Shown here: positions 1 through 6,323 of the stretch, piece by piece
How positions within the stretch are numbered: position 1 is the stretch's first letter
Layout: each line of letters starts with the position of its first letter
Source: Chloroflexota bacterium
Lineage (GTDB): Bacteria > Chloroflexota > Limnocylindria > Limnocylindrales > CSP1-4
DNA length: 8,416 bases
Reading direction: 5' to 3'
Assembly (NCBI GenBank): GCA_013695505.1
Contig: JACDAH010000353.1
Span: 1-8,416 of the forward strand
Made by a program: the position numbers and the translations under genes
The notes under the pieces: generated by a model
Told to the model about the DNA's origin: nothing
The model's input: the letters and a program-made list of their open reading frames with translations, nothing else
Databases searched by the model: none

Positions 1-749
1 ACCCGGGCCGGCGCCGGCGGCTCGAGGAACGTCGACGCCAGCGTCGGCCATGCAGCCTCGGCAAAGACCGTGGCCGGTGATCCGTCGAGGACGATCCGCC
101 CCTCGCGCATTACGATCACGCGCTCGACCGCATCGGCCACGAACTGCATGTCGTGGCTGATCGCGATCACCGTCCGGCCCTCCGCCGCGAGCGACCCAAC
201 GATGCGGTGGATCCGCTCGACGCCGAGCGCGTCCTGACCGGTGGTCGGCTCATCGAGAATTACGACCGGCGTGCCCATGGCCAGGACGGAGGCCAAGGCG
301 AGCAGCTTGCGGCGCGAGTAGCCAAGGTCGTACGGGTTGGTCTGAGCATCCTTTTCGAGCCCGGTCGCAACCAGCGCCGCGTCCACGGCGAGCTCCAGCT
401 CGGCGCCTCTCCGGCCCAGGTTGCGCGGCCCGAAGGCGACCTCGTTCCGCACATTGCTCGCGAAGATCTGGCGATCCGGGTCCTGGAAGGCCAGTCCGAT
501 CGTCGTCGCGAGATGGGCGACCCGCCGGCCTCGGGCGTCGGCGCCGTCGACGAAGACCTGGCCCTCGGTCGGCCGGAGGAGCCCGTTGAAGTGCCGGACG
601 AGGGTCGACTTGCCCGAGCCGTTCTGGCCGACCACGGCTACCCGCTCGCCCGGCGCAAACCTGACGTCGACGCCGTCGAGGGCTCGCGTCCCGTCTGGAT
701 AGACGTGGGCCAGCCGGTCGGTCCGGATCACGTCCGCGGCCGGGGTCAC
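1..749 (-). CDS. ecfA2: ECF transporter ATPase (EcfA), second copy, 3' end cut by window edge
   Basis: This is an ATP-binding subunit of an energy-coupling factor (ECF) importer; it would pair with the upstream EcfA and drive EcfT. I translated it by hand: 249 codons with no stop before the window edge, so the C-terminus is missing. Visible motifs are Walker A GQNGSGKST (about residues 41-49), Q-loop FQDPDRQ (88-94), Walker B VVILDEPT (162-169), D-loop GQD (171-173) and switch His in ISHD (197-200). The ABC signature is not LSGGQ: the equivalent place reads LGYSRRK (142-148). The chosen start is GTG at 749, which overlaps the upstream TGA as GTGA. It is preceded by GGGAGG (762-757) with a 7-base spacer, the best ribosome binding site in the cluster apart from that of the S component. 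Family assignment is secure; substrate specificity is not encoded here. Confidence 0.93.
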   Translation of the reverse strand, partial: MTPAADVIRTDRLAHVYPDGTRALDGVDVRFAPGERVAVVGQNGSGKSTLVRHFNGLLRPTEGQVFVDGADARGRRVAHLATTIGLAFQDPDRQIFASNVRNEVAFGPRNLGRRGAELELAVDAALVATGLEKDAQTNPYDLGYSRRKLLALASVLAMGTPVVILDEPTTGQDALGVERIHRIVGSLAAEGRTVIAISHDMQFVADAVERVIVMREGRIVLDGSPATVFAEAAWPTLASTFLEPPAPAR

Positions 750-1597
750 GTCGTTGCCTCCCGAACGGCCGCCGTCACGACGTCCCGGTCGACACCGCGC
801 TCCGCGAGCGCTCGGGTCAGGCGGACCCGAGCGGGCGGCTCGACGCCGAGGCCACGGAGATGAGAATCCTCAAAGACCTCGTCGGTCGGCCCGTTGCGGA
901 CGATCCGCCCACCGACGATGACCACGATCCGGGTGCATAACCCGTCGAGCAGGTCGGTCTTGTGCTCAGCGATCAGGAGCGAGGTGCCGGCCGCGGCGAG
1001 TGCCCGTAGCGCCTCGCCGACGAGGCGTGTCCCGGCGGGATCGAGCTGGCTCGTTGGTTCGTCGAGAATGAGGGCGGTCGGCCGGAGCGCGAGGACGGAG
1101 GCGAGCGCCACGAGCTGACCCTGGCCACCTGAGAGGCGTCCTGGATCGCGAGGGGCGAGGTGGTCGATCCGGAGGACGGTGAGGGCCTCCTGGACCCGGT
1201 CGGCGATCTCGTCGAGTGGCAGGCCGAGGTTTCGAGGACCAAACGCGATCTCTTCCCAGACGGTGACCGCGGTGCCCGACAGCTGCGACAGGGGCTGCTG
1301 GAACAGGATCCCGCAGAGGCGTGCCGCTGCGCTCGGGCTGAGGCTCGTGGTGGGCTGGCCGACGAGCGTTGCGATGCCCTCGAGCCGGCCACCGGTGACG
1401 TTCGGCGCGAGACCCGCAGCGACCAGGCAGACAGTGCTCTTGCCCGCGTCGTTCGGGCCGACCAATCCGACGATCTCCCCCTGGCGGATCGACACGTCCA
1501 CGCCGTCGAGGGCCCACGACCGGGACCCCGCGTACTGGAACCGCACCCCGGCGAGATCGATGGCGATGCCTCTGTCGCCCGGCGAGCCCGCCGTCAC
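746..1597 (-). CDS. ecfA1: ECF transporter ATPase (EcfA), first copy
   Basis: This 283-residue ABC ATPase of the ECF (cobalt/vitamin importer) type acts at the inner face of the membrane with EcfT. Motifs in order: Walker A GPNDAGKST (47-55), Q-loop FQQP (99-102), intact signature LSGGQ (155-159), Walker B LILDEPT (176-182), D-loop SQLD (183-186), and switch His in AEHK (210-213). The fourth Walker A position is Asp, where most family members have Gly; the essential GKST is kept. The start is GTG at 1597, overlapping the ecfT stop as GTGA. No Shine-Dalgarno sequence precedes it and no other start codon follows before the conserved domain, so translation probably depends on coupling to ecfT. 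The 3' end overlaps the next ATPase gene by 4 bases, giving a tight A-A pair expected to form a heterodimer. Confidence 0.93.
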   Translation of the reverse strand: MTAGSPGDRGIAIDLAGVRFQYAGSRSWALDGVDVSIRQGEIVGLVGPNDAGKSTVCLVAAGLAPNVTGGRLEGIATLVGQPTTSLSPSAAARLCGILFQQPLSQLSGTAVTVWEEIAFGPRNLGLPLDEIADRVQEALTVLRIDHLAPRDPGRLSGGQGQLVALASVLALRPTALILDEPTSQLDPAGTRLVGEALRALAAAGTSLLIAEHKTDLLDGLCTRIVVIVGGRIVRNGPTDEVFEDSHLRGLGVEPPARVRLTRALAERGVDRDVVTAAVREATT

Positions 1598-2415
1598 GGC
1601 ACGGCCAGGATGCCCGCAACGGACAGGCCAACGAGGAGCAGGGATCCGATCCCCAGGCTCCAGCGCAGGATCCTCTCGACGGCTTGGTCCGGCATCGCGC
1701 GGATGACGGTCCGTCGGCCGGTGGCGGTGAACGCACGCGCTTCGAGGGCCATCGTCCGCTCTTCGACGTCACCGAGGGCGCCTATCACCATCGGTCCCGC
1801 CAGCGGAACGACGCCGCGAGCTCGGCGGAGAGGCGAGCCTTCCGTGTCCATGCCCCGCGCCCGCTGCGACTCGACGATCTCACCGGCCCGCTCGAGCATC
1901 CGCGGCACCGTTCCAATTGCCGTTCCGATCACGAAGATGGCGCGCCGTCCGACGCCGCGCCGCTCGAGGTCGGACAGGAGATCGTCGGTCGGCGTCGTCA
2001 GGGAGAAGGCGGCGACCGATAGAGCGAATGCGACCACCCGCAGCGCCCCCTGCAGACCAGCCACGAGCCCGGCGCCGGTCGCATCGAACGGGCCGAGGCG
2101 CAGGATCACGTCTGTCGCGCCGGGAAAGAAGAACGTGTTGACGAGCAGGATCGACGCCAGGAGCGGAGTGCTCGCGAGGAGGTAAAGCCGAAGCGACTGA
2201 CCGACACCGGCAATCGCAACGATCACCGCGACGACCACGAGGATCGCGAGCGGGCCCGTCCAGCCTCGGACGCCGAAAGCGATCAGGGCGGTGGAGAACG
2301 CGACGACCAGCTTCGTCGTTGGGTTGAGCGAGCGGTAGCGCCCGCTGGATGGGCGGACGACGAAGTCCGGGATTCGTCCAGGCGTGTCGCTCGGTGGGTG
2401 GTCTTCGGTCGTCAG
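1594..2415 (-). CDS. ecfT: ECF transporter transmembrane component EcfT, apparent CTG start
   Basis: EcfT couples the two ATPases to the substrate-binding S component in the membrane. With the start proposed here it has 273 residues, close to the usual EcfT length. The N-terminus contains the family-typical stretch RSLNPTTKLVVAFSTALIAF (28-47), followed by several hydrophobic segments. The cytoplasmic coupling region carries SQRARGMDTEG with an Ala-Arg-Gly motif (ARG 186-188); the second copy has diverged to EARAF (ARA 226-228). The frame has no ATG, GTG or TTG before GTG 2238, which would delete the first conserved 59 residues. CTG at 2415, one base after the S-component stop, is the only plausible initiation site I see. 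No clear Shine-Dalgarno sequence precedes it, so termination-reinitiation from the S gene is likely. A base error that destroyed an ATG or GTG here is equally possible. The identity is firm; the start is not. Confidence 0.88.
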   Translation of the reverse strand: MTTEDHPPSDTPGRIPDFVVRPSSGRYRSLNPTTKLVVAFSTALIAFGVRGWTGPLAILVVVAVIVAIAGVGQSLRLYLLASTPLLASILLVNTFFFPGATDVILRLGPFDATGAGLVAGLQGALRVVAFALSVAAFSLTTPTDDLLSDLERRGVGRRAIFVIGTAIGTVPRMLERAGEIVESQRARGMDTEGSPLRRARGVVPLAGPMVIGALGDVEERTMALEARAFTATGRRTVIRAMPDQAVERILRWSLGIGSLLLVGLSVAGILAVP

Positions 2416-2416
2416 A

Positions 2417-3235
2417 TCAGCGGTTCCGATCGATTCGGTCGTCCACCAGCTTTTCGCCGAGCGGGAACCGGGCCACGATCCGACGCGACAGTCCCGCCAG
2501 GATAATGAAGACCACGAAGCTCGTGATTGTCTTGTCGATCGGGTCGCTGAACAGGCCTTGGCCGAGCGAGGCCTGGAGCACGTCCGCTCCGCCCTTCCGG
2601 AGGGCGGCCACGATGAGATCCGCGCCGGAGCCAGTCACCCCGCCAAACGCGATCGCCGCGATCGGTGCAGAGACGAACGCCGCGACGATCCCCGTCACGA
2701 CGCCCGCGACGGCCACGTAGAAGCCTGCGAGGTCGCGACGGAGCCAGATGAATGCGGCGACGACGACGGCAGCGATCGACGCGATCGCGATCGCAGCCGT
2801 GTAGACCCAGCTCGGATAGCCACCGACATTCGGGTCCGTGTAGGCCGGGTTGCTGAAGATCGGGATCGCGATCACGAAGACGAGCACCGCGCCGATGATC
2901 GCGAACAGGATCAGCCTCCGGCCGCTCGCGGGACGTGACCGATAGATGCCGAGGTTGCCCCAGAGGCCCGCGAGCAGGCCGATCACGCCGGCGGTGATCG
3001 CGAACGGACCGATCGTTCCCCCACCGATGCCCGGTGCGTACTGCCAGATCAGATTGGACAGGATCCCCGTTGCCGCGCCAGCGAGGGGGCCTGCGAGGAC
3101 GCCGACCAGGATGGTTCCGATCGAATCCAGGTAGATCGGCAGCTTCAGGACGGTCTGGACCGTGTAGCCGAGGACGATATTGATCGCAATCGCGACCGGC
3201 ATCAACGTGATGACGCGCGTACTGAACGAGCCCAT
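2417..3235 (-). CDS. ECF transporter substrate-binding (S) component, substrate probably nucleoside-related
   Basis: This is a 272-residue integral membrane protein that fits an ECF S component, the subunit that captures the substrate. About seven hydrophobic segments are visible (roughly 7-29, 37-64, 77-97, 108-128, 144-166, 172-199, 238-257), one more than the common six, and it is longer than typical S components (about 180-220). Recognisable features are LPIYLDSIGT (32-41) followed by GPLAG (49-53) and SNLIW (60-64), and a late DPIDK (231-235), a pattern I associate with uncharacterised ECF S proteins. ATG at 3235 is preceded by GGAGGG (3247-3242) with a 6-base spacer, the clearest ribosome site in the cluster. 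It lies 63 bases after the nucleoside hydrolase stop and directly before ecfT. The substrate is inferred only from the neighbouring hydrolase; nucleosides, including modified ones such as queuosine, are candidates. Confidence 0.85.
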   Translation of the reverse strand: MGSFSTRVITLMPVAIAINIVLGYTVQTVLKLPIYLDSIGTILVGVLAGPLAGAATGILSNLIWQYAPGIGGGTIGPFAITAGVIGLLAGLWGNLGIYRSRPASGRRLILFAIIGAVLVFVIAIPIFSNPAYTDPNVGGYPSWVYTAAIAIASIAAVVVAAFIWLRRDLAGFYVAVAGVVTGIVAAFVSAPIAAIAFGGVTGSGADLIVAALRKGGADVLQASLGQGLFSDPIDKTITSFVVFIILAGLSRRIVARFPLGEKLVDDRIDRNR

Positions 3236-3241
3236 CGACGA

Positions 3242-3247
3242 CCCTCC
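3242..3247 (-). promoter_or_regulatory. Shine-Dalgarno site of the ECF S component
   Basis: GGAGGG on the minus strand, six bases from ATG 3235. It fixes the start of the S component and contrasts with the first gene of the operon (nucleoside hydrolase), which has no such site. Confidence 0.8.
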
Positions 3248-3298
3248 AATCGAGCCGCCGGCATCTGCCGCCGGATCCAGCCCTCCGCGGGTAGTGTG

Positions 3299-4357
3299 CT
3301 ACGTCGAGCGGGCCGCTGCCAGTCTCCCGACCCGTTCCACGAACCGACGCATGAACTCCGGCGCGTCGGCCTCGACCGCGACGTCGACGTTCGGCGGCTG
3401 GCCCCACACGCCGCGCCAGTCGGCGACGGTCTCGCCGGTCGTCAGCGTCCCTCCGAGCTCGATGTCGACCGCGATCGTCCTCGTCCGGATCAGCGACGGA
3501 TCGAGGGCCGCGGCAACCGCGAGCGGATCGTGGATGAAGGCGCCGTAGAAGCCGTCGTACCGAGCGTGGAACTCCATGTAGAACCGCAGCGCATCGGCGA
3601 TGTAGCGAACGATCGGGTTGCTCGCCACCGAGCGCGTCGCCTGCATGGGGTCCTCGCCCCGGGCGAGGGCGAGCGAATCGTCGGGCGTGCTGCCCGCGGC
3701 ACGGGCGAGGGCGACGACGTCGTCGGGCACGATCTTCGCCTGCTCGGTGACGTCGAGCCCGAGCGCGACTGCCCGCGGGTGCCCGTTCGCGGTGGCCGAT
3801 TCGCCCCACGCTGCGAACGCGATCTTCGCCGCCTCGGGATCGCAGTGGATGTTCCACTCGGTGGTCGGCGCGGTGTTGCCGGGATGGCGGTAGGCGCCGC
3901 CCATCAGGACCCAACCCTTGAGCAAGTGCGGCAGCTCCGGCTCGCGGAGGAGCGCGATCGCGAGGTTCGTCAGCGGCCCGCACGTCACGAGCGTGATCTC
4001 GCCGGGTCGGCGGCGGGCCGCGTCAATGATCACGTCGACCCCGTTGCGGTCGCTCAGGGGACGGCTCGGCGGCGGCAGCTCGGCGTGGCCGAGGCCCTGC
4101 GGGCCGTGGGTCTCCGGCGTCGTCTCGATGGGCCGGACGATCGGGCGATCACGGCCGAGGGCGACCTCGATGTCGGTTCGGCCGGCGAGCTCCAGGACCG
4201 AGCGGGTATTGCGCTCGACCTGGTGGGCGTCGACGTTGCCGCCGACGCATGTGACCGCGACGATCTCGGCTTCGGGCGACGCGGCCGCGTAGAGGAGCGC
4301 GAGCGAATCGTCGATCCCGGTGTCGACATCGAGGATCAGGGGGATCGTGCCGGTCAT
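3299..4357 (-). CDS. inosine/uridine-preferring-type nucleoside hydrolase
   Basis: This enzyme would hydrolyse the N-glycosidic bond of a (deoxy)ribonucleoside to base plus ribose in the cytoplasm. It has 352 residues from ATG 4357. The Ca-binding active-site motif is LDVDTGIDDSLAL (9-21; Asp10, Asp12, Asp16, Asp17). GPLTNLA (127-133), MGGAY (152-156) and EWNIHCDPEAA (167-177) are family hallmarks, and AFIHDPLAV (273-281) supplies the distal His-Asp pair (His276, Asp277). The frame is open upstream to 4483, but the extra 42 residues are Arg/Gly-rich and unlike the family. ATG 4357 puts the DxDxGxDD motif where homologues have it. No Shine-Dalgarno sequence precedes it; a -10-like TACCGT ends 8 bases upstream, so the mRNA may be leaderless. 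It appears to be the first gene of the hydrolase-ECF operon. The exact nucleoside preference cannot be read from sequence. Confidence 0.93.
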   Translation of the reverse strand: MTGTIPLILDVDTGIDDSLALLYAAASPEAEIVAVTCVGGNVDAHQVERNTRSVLELAGRTDIEVALGRDRPIVRPIETTPETHGPQGLGHAELPPPSRPLSDRNGVDVIIDAARRRPGEITLVTCGPLTNLAIALLREPELPHLLKGWVLMGGAYRHPGNTAPTTEWNIHCDPEAAKIAFAAWGESATANGHPRAVALGLDVTEQAKIVPDDVVALARAAGSTPDDSLALARGEDPMQATRSVASNPIVRYIADALRFYMEFHARYDGFYGAFIHDPLAVAAALDPSLIRTRTIAVDIELGGTLTTGETVADWRGVWGQPPNVDVAVEADAPEFMRRFVERVGRLAAARST

Positions 4358-4365
4358 CGGATGTG

Positions 4366-4371
4366 ACGGTA
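4366..4371 (-). promoter_or_regulatory. putative leaderless -10 element of the nucleoside hydrolase-ECF operon
   Basis: TACCGT on the minus strand ends 8 bases before ATG 4357, matching TANNNT. At this spacing transcription would begin at or next to the start codon, consistent with the absent Shine-Dalgarno sequence. No good -35 hexamer was recognised. It is one of four similarly placed hexamers in this window. Confidence 0.45.
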
Positions 4372-4425
4372 GCGCACGTGACCTGCGCCCGCGGCAAGCG
4401 CCAGTCCCGCCATCGGCATTCCTGC

Positions 4426-4464
4426 GGCCGCTCCCGGCCGCTCCCGGGTGCTCCCCGAGGAGCA
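4426..4464. repeat. tandem 10-mer and adjacent hairpin in the oxidoreductase/hydrolase gap
   Basis: The 195-base gap 4358-4552 holds no convincing gene. It contains GGCCGCTCCC twice head to tail (4426-4435, 4436-4445), then a 6-bp inverted repeat TGCTCC/GGAGCA (4449-4454 with 4459-4464, loop CCGA). GCATTCC also occurs on both sides (4416-4422 and 4462-4468). The hairpin could end transcription from the upstream oxidoreductase gene, but no T tract follows it, so terminator function is only a guess. Confidence 0.4.
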
Positions 4465-4552
4465 TTCCGCCTGTCAGGCGCATTCACCAGTGTGCGGCCA
4501 TCGCGGCGGCCAGCACGAAGGCGACGACAAGTCCTTAGCGGTGGTGCAATCG

Positions 4553-5572
4553 TCAGCGCCAGCCGAGGTCCGGGGCCACGTGGCGCAGGACACTGTCAAG
4601 GACGTGGGCGTTGTAGTCGACGCCGAGCTGGTTCGGGATGGTCAGGAGAAGGGTGTCCGCCGCGGCAATCGCCTCGTCCACGGCGAGCTCCTTCACCAGC
4701 TTGTCGGGTTCGCCCGCGTACGACTTGCCGAAGCGAGCGGCGCCGCCGTCCAGGTAGCCGACCTGGTCTTCGCTGTCGGTTTCCCGCCCGAAATACATCC
4801 GGTCCTGATCGCTGACGATCGGGAAGATGCTGCGGCTGACCGACACACGCGGCTCACGTTGGTGGCCGGCGATCTTCCAGGCATCCCGGAACCGCTGGAT
4901 CTGTTCGGCCTGGAGCTGGTGAAAGGGCACGCCGGTGTCCTCGGTGAGGAGCGTCGAGCTCATGAGATTCATGCCCTGCTCGGCCGTCCACTCAGCCGTG
5001 TTGCGGTTCCCCGCGCCCCACCAGATCCGGTCGCGGAGGCCGGGCGAGTGCGGCTCGATCCGAAGCAGGCCGGGCGGGTTCGGGAACATCGGGCGCGGGT
5101 TGGGCTGGGCGAACCCCTCACCCTTGATCACCTCGAGGAACACCCCCGTGTTCTCTCGAGCCATGGCGGCGTGGTCGGAGCCGTCGGCGGGCTCATGGCC
5201 GAAGTAGCGGAACCCGTCGATCACCTGTTCCGGTGACCCCCGGCTGATCCCCAACTGAAGCCTGCCGCCTGAGATGAGGTCGGCCGCGCCGGCGTCCTCG
5301 GCCATGTAGAGCGGGTTCTCATAGCGCATGTCGATCACGGCGGTCCCGATCTCAATCCGGCTCGTCTTCGCCCCGATCGCGGCGAGGAGCGGGAAGGGCG
5401 AGGACAGCTGGGACGCGAAGTGGTGCACCCGGAAGAAGGCCCCGTCGGCGCCCAGCTCCTCGGCCGCGACCGCAAGATCGATGGACTGGAGGAGGGCATC
5501 GGAAGCGGAGCGGGTCTGCGAGTGCGGCGACGGCGTCCAGTGGCCGAACGACAGGAACCCGATCTTCTTCAT
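4553..5572 (-). CDS. luciferase-like (LLM class) flavin-dependent oxidoreductase
   Basis: This 339-residue protein belongs to the bacterial luciferase-like monooxygenase superfamily: a TIM-barrel enzyme using reduced FMN or F420. The N-terminus MKKIGFLSFGHW, the segment AAEELGADGAFFRVHHF (36-52), SRIEIGTAVIDMRYENPLYMAEDA (71-94) and SGGRLQLGISRGSPEQVIDG (101-120) are characteristic of this superfamily. ATG 5572 is chosen because the homologous barrel begins directly at MKKIGF; the in-frame extension upstream to 5806 is low-complexity Arg/Gly sequence lying over the methyltransferase gene. It starts 29 bases after the methyltransferase stop, without a Shine-Dalgarno sequence. A TAGAAT hexamer lies 26 bases upstream. 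The substrate and cofactor (FMN versus F420) cannot be told from the sequence, and no functional tie to the hydrolase-ECF operon downstream is evident. Confidence 0.9.
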   Translation of the reverse strand: MKKIGFLSFGHWTPSPHSQTRSASDALLQSIDLAVAAEELGADGAFFRVHHFASQLSSPFPLLAAIGAKTSRIEIGTAVIDMRYENPLYMAEDAGAADLISGGRLQLGISRGSPEQVIDGFRYFGHEPADGSDHAAMARENTGVFLEVIKGEGFAQPNPRPMFPNPPGLLRIEPHSPGLRDRIWWGAGNRNTAEWTAEQGMNLMSSTLLTEDTGVPFHQLQAEQIQRFRDAWKIAGHQREPRVSVSRSIFPIVSDQDRMYFGRETDSEDQVGYLDGGAARFGKSYAGEPDKLVKELAVDEAIAAADTLLLTIPNQLGVDYNAHVLDSVLRHVAPDLGWR

Positions 5573-5598
5573 GACCGATGGTGTTGCATGGTCAACGA

Positions 5599-5604
5599 AT
5601 TCTA
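5599..5604 (-). promoter_or_regulatory. putative -10 element of the LLM oxidoreductase, overlapping a stop codon
   Basis: TAGAAT on the minus strand closely resembles the TATAAT consensus in an otherwise GC-rich region. Its first three bases are the TAG stop codon of the upstream methyltransferase gene. It would give an mRNA leader of roughly 15-20 bases. No convincing -35 was seen, and co-transcription with the upstream gene is the alternative. Confidence 0.4.
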
Positions 5605-6300
5605 GCGGTGGCCCGCGAGAACGCCCTCGGGGACAGACCGCCCTCGGGCACAGACCGCCTCGGGGACGGGTCGCGCCAGCTCGATCGCCCAGACCGCCCG
5701 ATCGCGGCCGGCGCCAAGGCGCCGCGCCCACGACGACCCGCTCGCGCGGATGACCGCGTCCCCGGCCGGCGCGAAGCCGGTGAGGGTGAGACCGACCCTC
5801 GCCCATCGGCAGGCAAGGCGCTCACAGTCCGCGATCGTCAGCGGAGCGATATCCAGGCGGTCACGCGGATCGATCGAGACGAGGGCGCCGATCCGACCAC
5901 CCGGCGTCACCAGCAGCGCGATGCCGGCCGCCGCCGCGCGGGCATCGTCAAGGGCCAGCGCGCCACGCAGCAACGAGCCCCACGGAAACAGGATGGTGAC
6001 CTCGGCTGCGATCCCGTGGAGCGCCGCTGGCGGTCGCTCCGCGGCCGCAACGACGAACTGGGCGTTGGGCAGCCCGCCCCTGGCGGTCGGGCGTCCGGCA
6101 CGGAGCGACGCCTCGGCCATCCCTGTGGCGGATGCGTCGACGCCGACGACCAGCGCATCTGGATCCTGCCGGGCGCGCCCAAGGACCGCTCGGCCGTCGC
6201 CGGTGCCCAGGTCGATGACGACCCGCTCGGCGCGACCGATGAGAGGATCGAGTTAGCCGACGTCCACCTCGTGGATGCGCCGGCCGATGACGCGTCGCAT
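5602..6300 (-). pseudogene. NpmA/KamB-like 16S rRNA (adenine1408-N1)-methyltransferase with in-frame TAA at codon 16
   Basis: Intact members of this family methylate N1 of A1408 in the 30S decoding site and give broad aminoglycoside resistance. From ATG 6300 the frame reads MRRVIGRRIHEVDVG, then TAA (6255-6253), then LDPLIGRAERVVIDLGTGDGR and on to TAG at 5602: 232 codons, near the family length of about 215-220. Visible hallmarks are the SAM motif DLGTGDGR (30-37), GGLPNAQFVVAAAER, LFPWGSLLRG with Trp107, and SSWARRLGAGRDR with Trp191. The two Trp residues correspond to those that stack on A1408 in NpmA. No ATG, GTG or TTG lies between the TAA and the SAM motif; the next ATG (6120) would delete it. 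So as written the gene cannot give a full enzyme unless the TAA is read through or is a base error. No other frame damage is seen. The family assignment rests on remembered NpmA and KamB sequences. Confidence 0.82.
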
Positions 6301-6307
6301 GGCCGGG

Positions 6308-6313
6308 AATCTA
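6308..6313 (-). promoter_or_regulatory. putative leaderless -10 element of the NpmA/KamB-like gene
   Basis: TAGATT on the minus strand ends 7 bases before ATG 6300, which has no Shine-Dalgarno sequence. It overlaps the opposed TACACT of the GrpB gene by the shared TA at 6312-6313. Its presence suggests the methyltransferase gene still has an intact promoter and supports ATG 6300 as the true start. Confidence 0.5.
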
Positions 6314-6317
6314 CACT
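6312..6317 (+). promoter_or_regulatory. putative leaderless -10 element of the grpB-purE operon
   Basis: TACACT ends 6 bases before GTG 6324. No Shine-Dalgarno sequence precedes the GTG. ATGACG at 6287-6292 is a weak -35 candidate with a long 19-base spacer. The same hexamer TACACT lies 7 bases before ATG 7811. Confidence 0.5.
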
Positions 6318-6323
6318 GCCCCG

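Noticed and set aside
153..863. Plus-strand open frame opposite the second EcfA
   Set aside because: Charged, repetitive composition and antisense to an ATPase with all expected motifs.
2412..3983. Long minus-strand open frame of over 500 codons across the S component and nucleoside hydrolase
   Set aside because: Composition is almost wholly Arg, Asp, Gly and Pro, with no family motif; two well-supported genes occupy the same strand in other frames. A GC-driven shadow.
4358..4483. N-terminal extension of the nucleoside hydrolase to a start at 4483
   Set aside because: The added residues are low-complexity and would displace the DxDxGxDD motif from its usual place about ten residues from the N-terminus.
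5586..5591. TTGACC on the minus strand as a -35 box for the oxidoreductase
   Set aside because: A matching -10 at normal spacing would fall at or inside the start of the coding sequence.
5573..5806. N-terminal extension of the LLM oxidoreductase to a start at 5806
   Set aside because: The extra 78 residues are Arg/Gly-rich, overlap the methyltransferase gene, and precede the natural barrel start MKKIGF.
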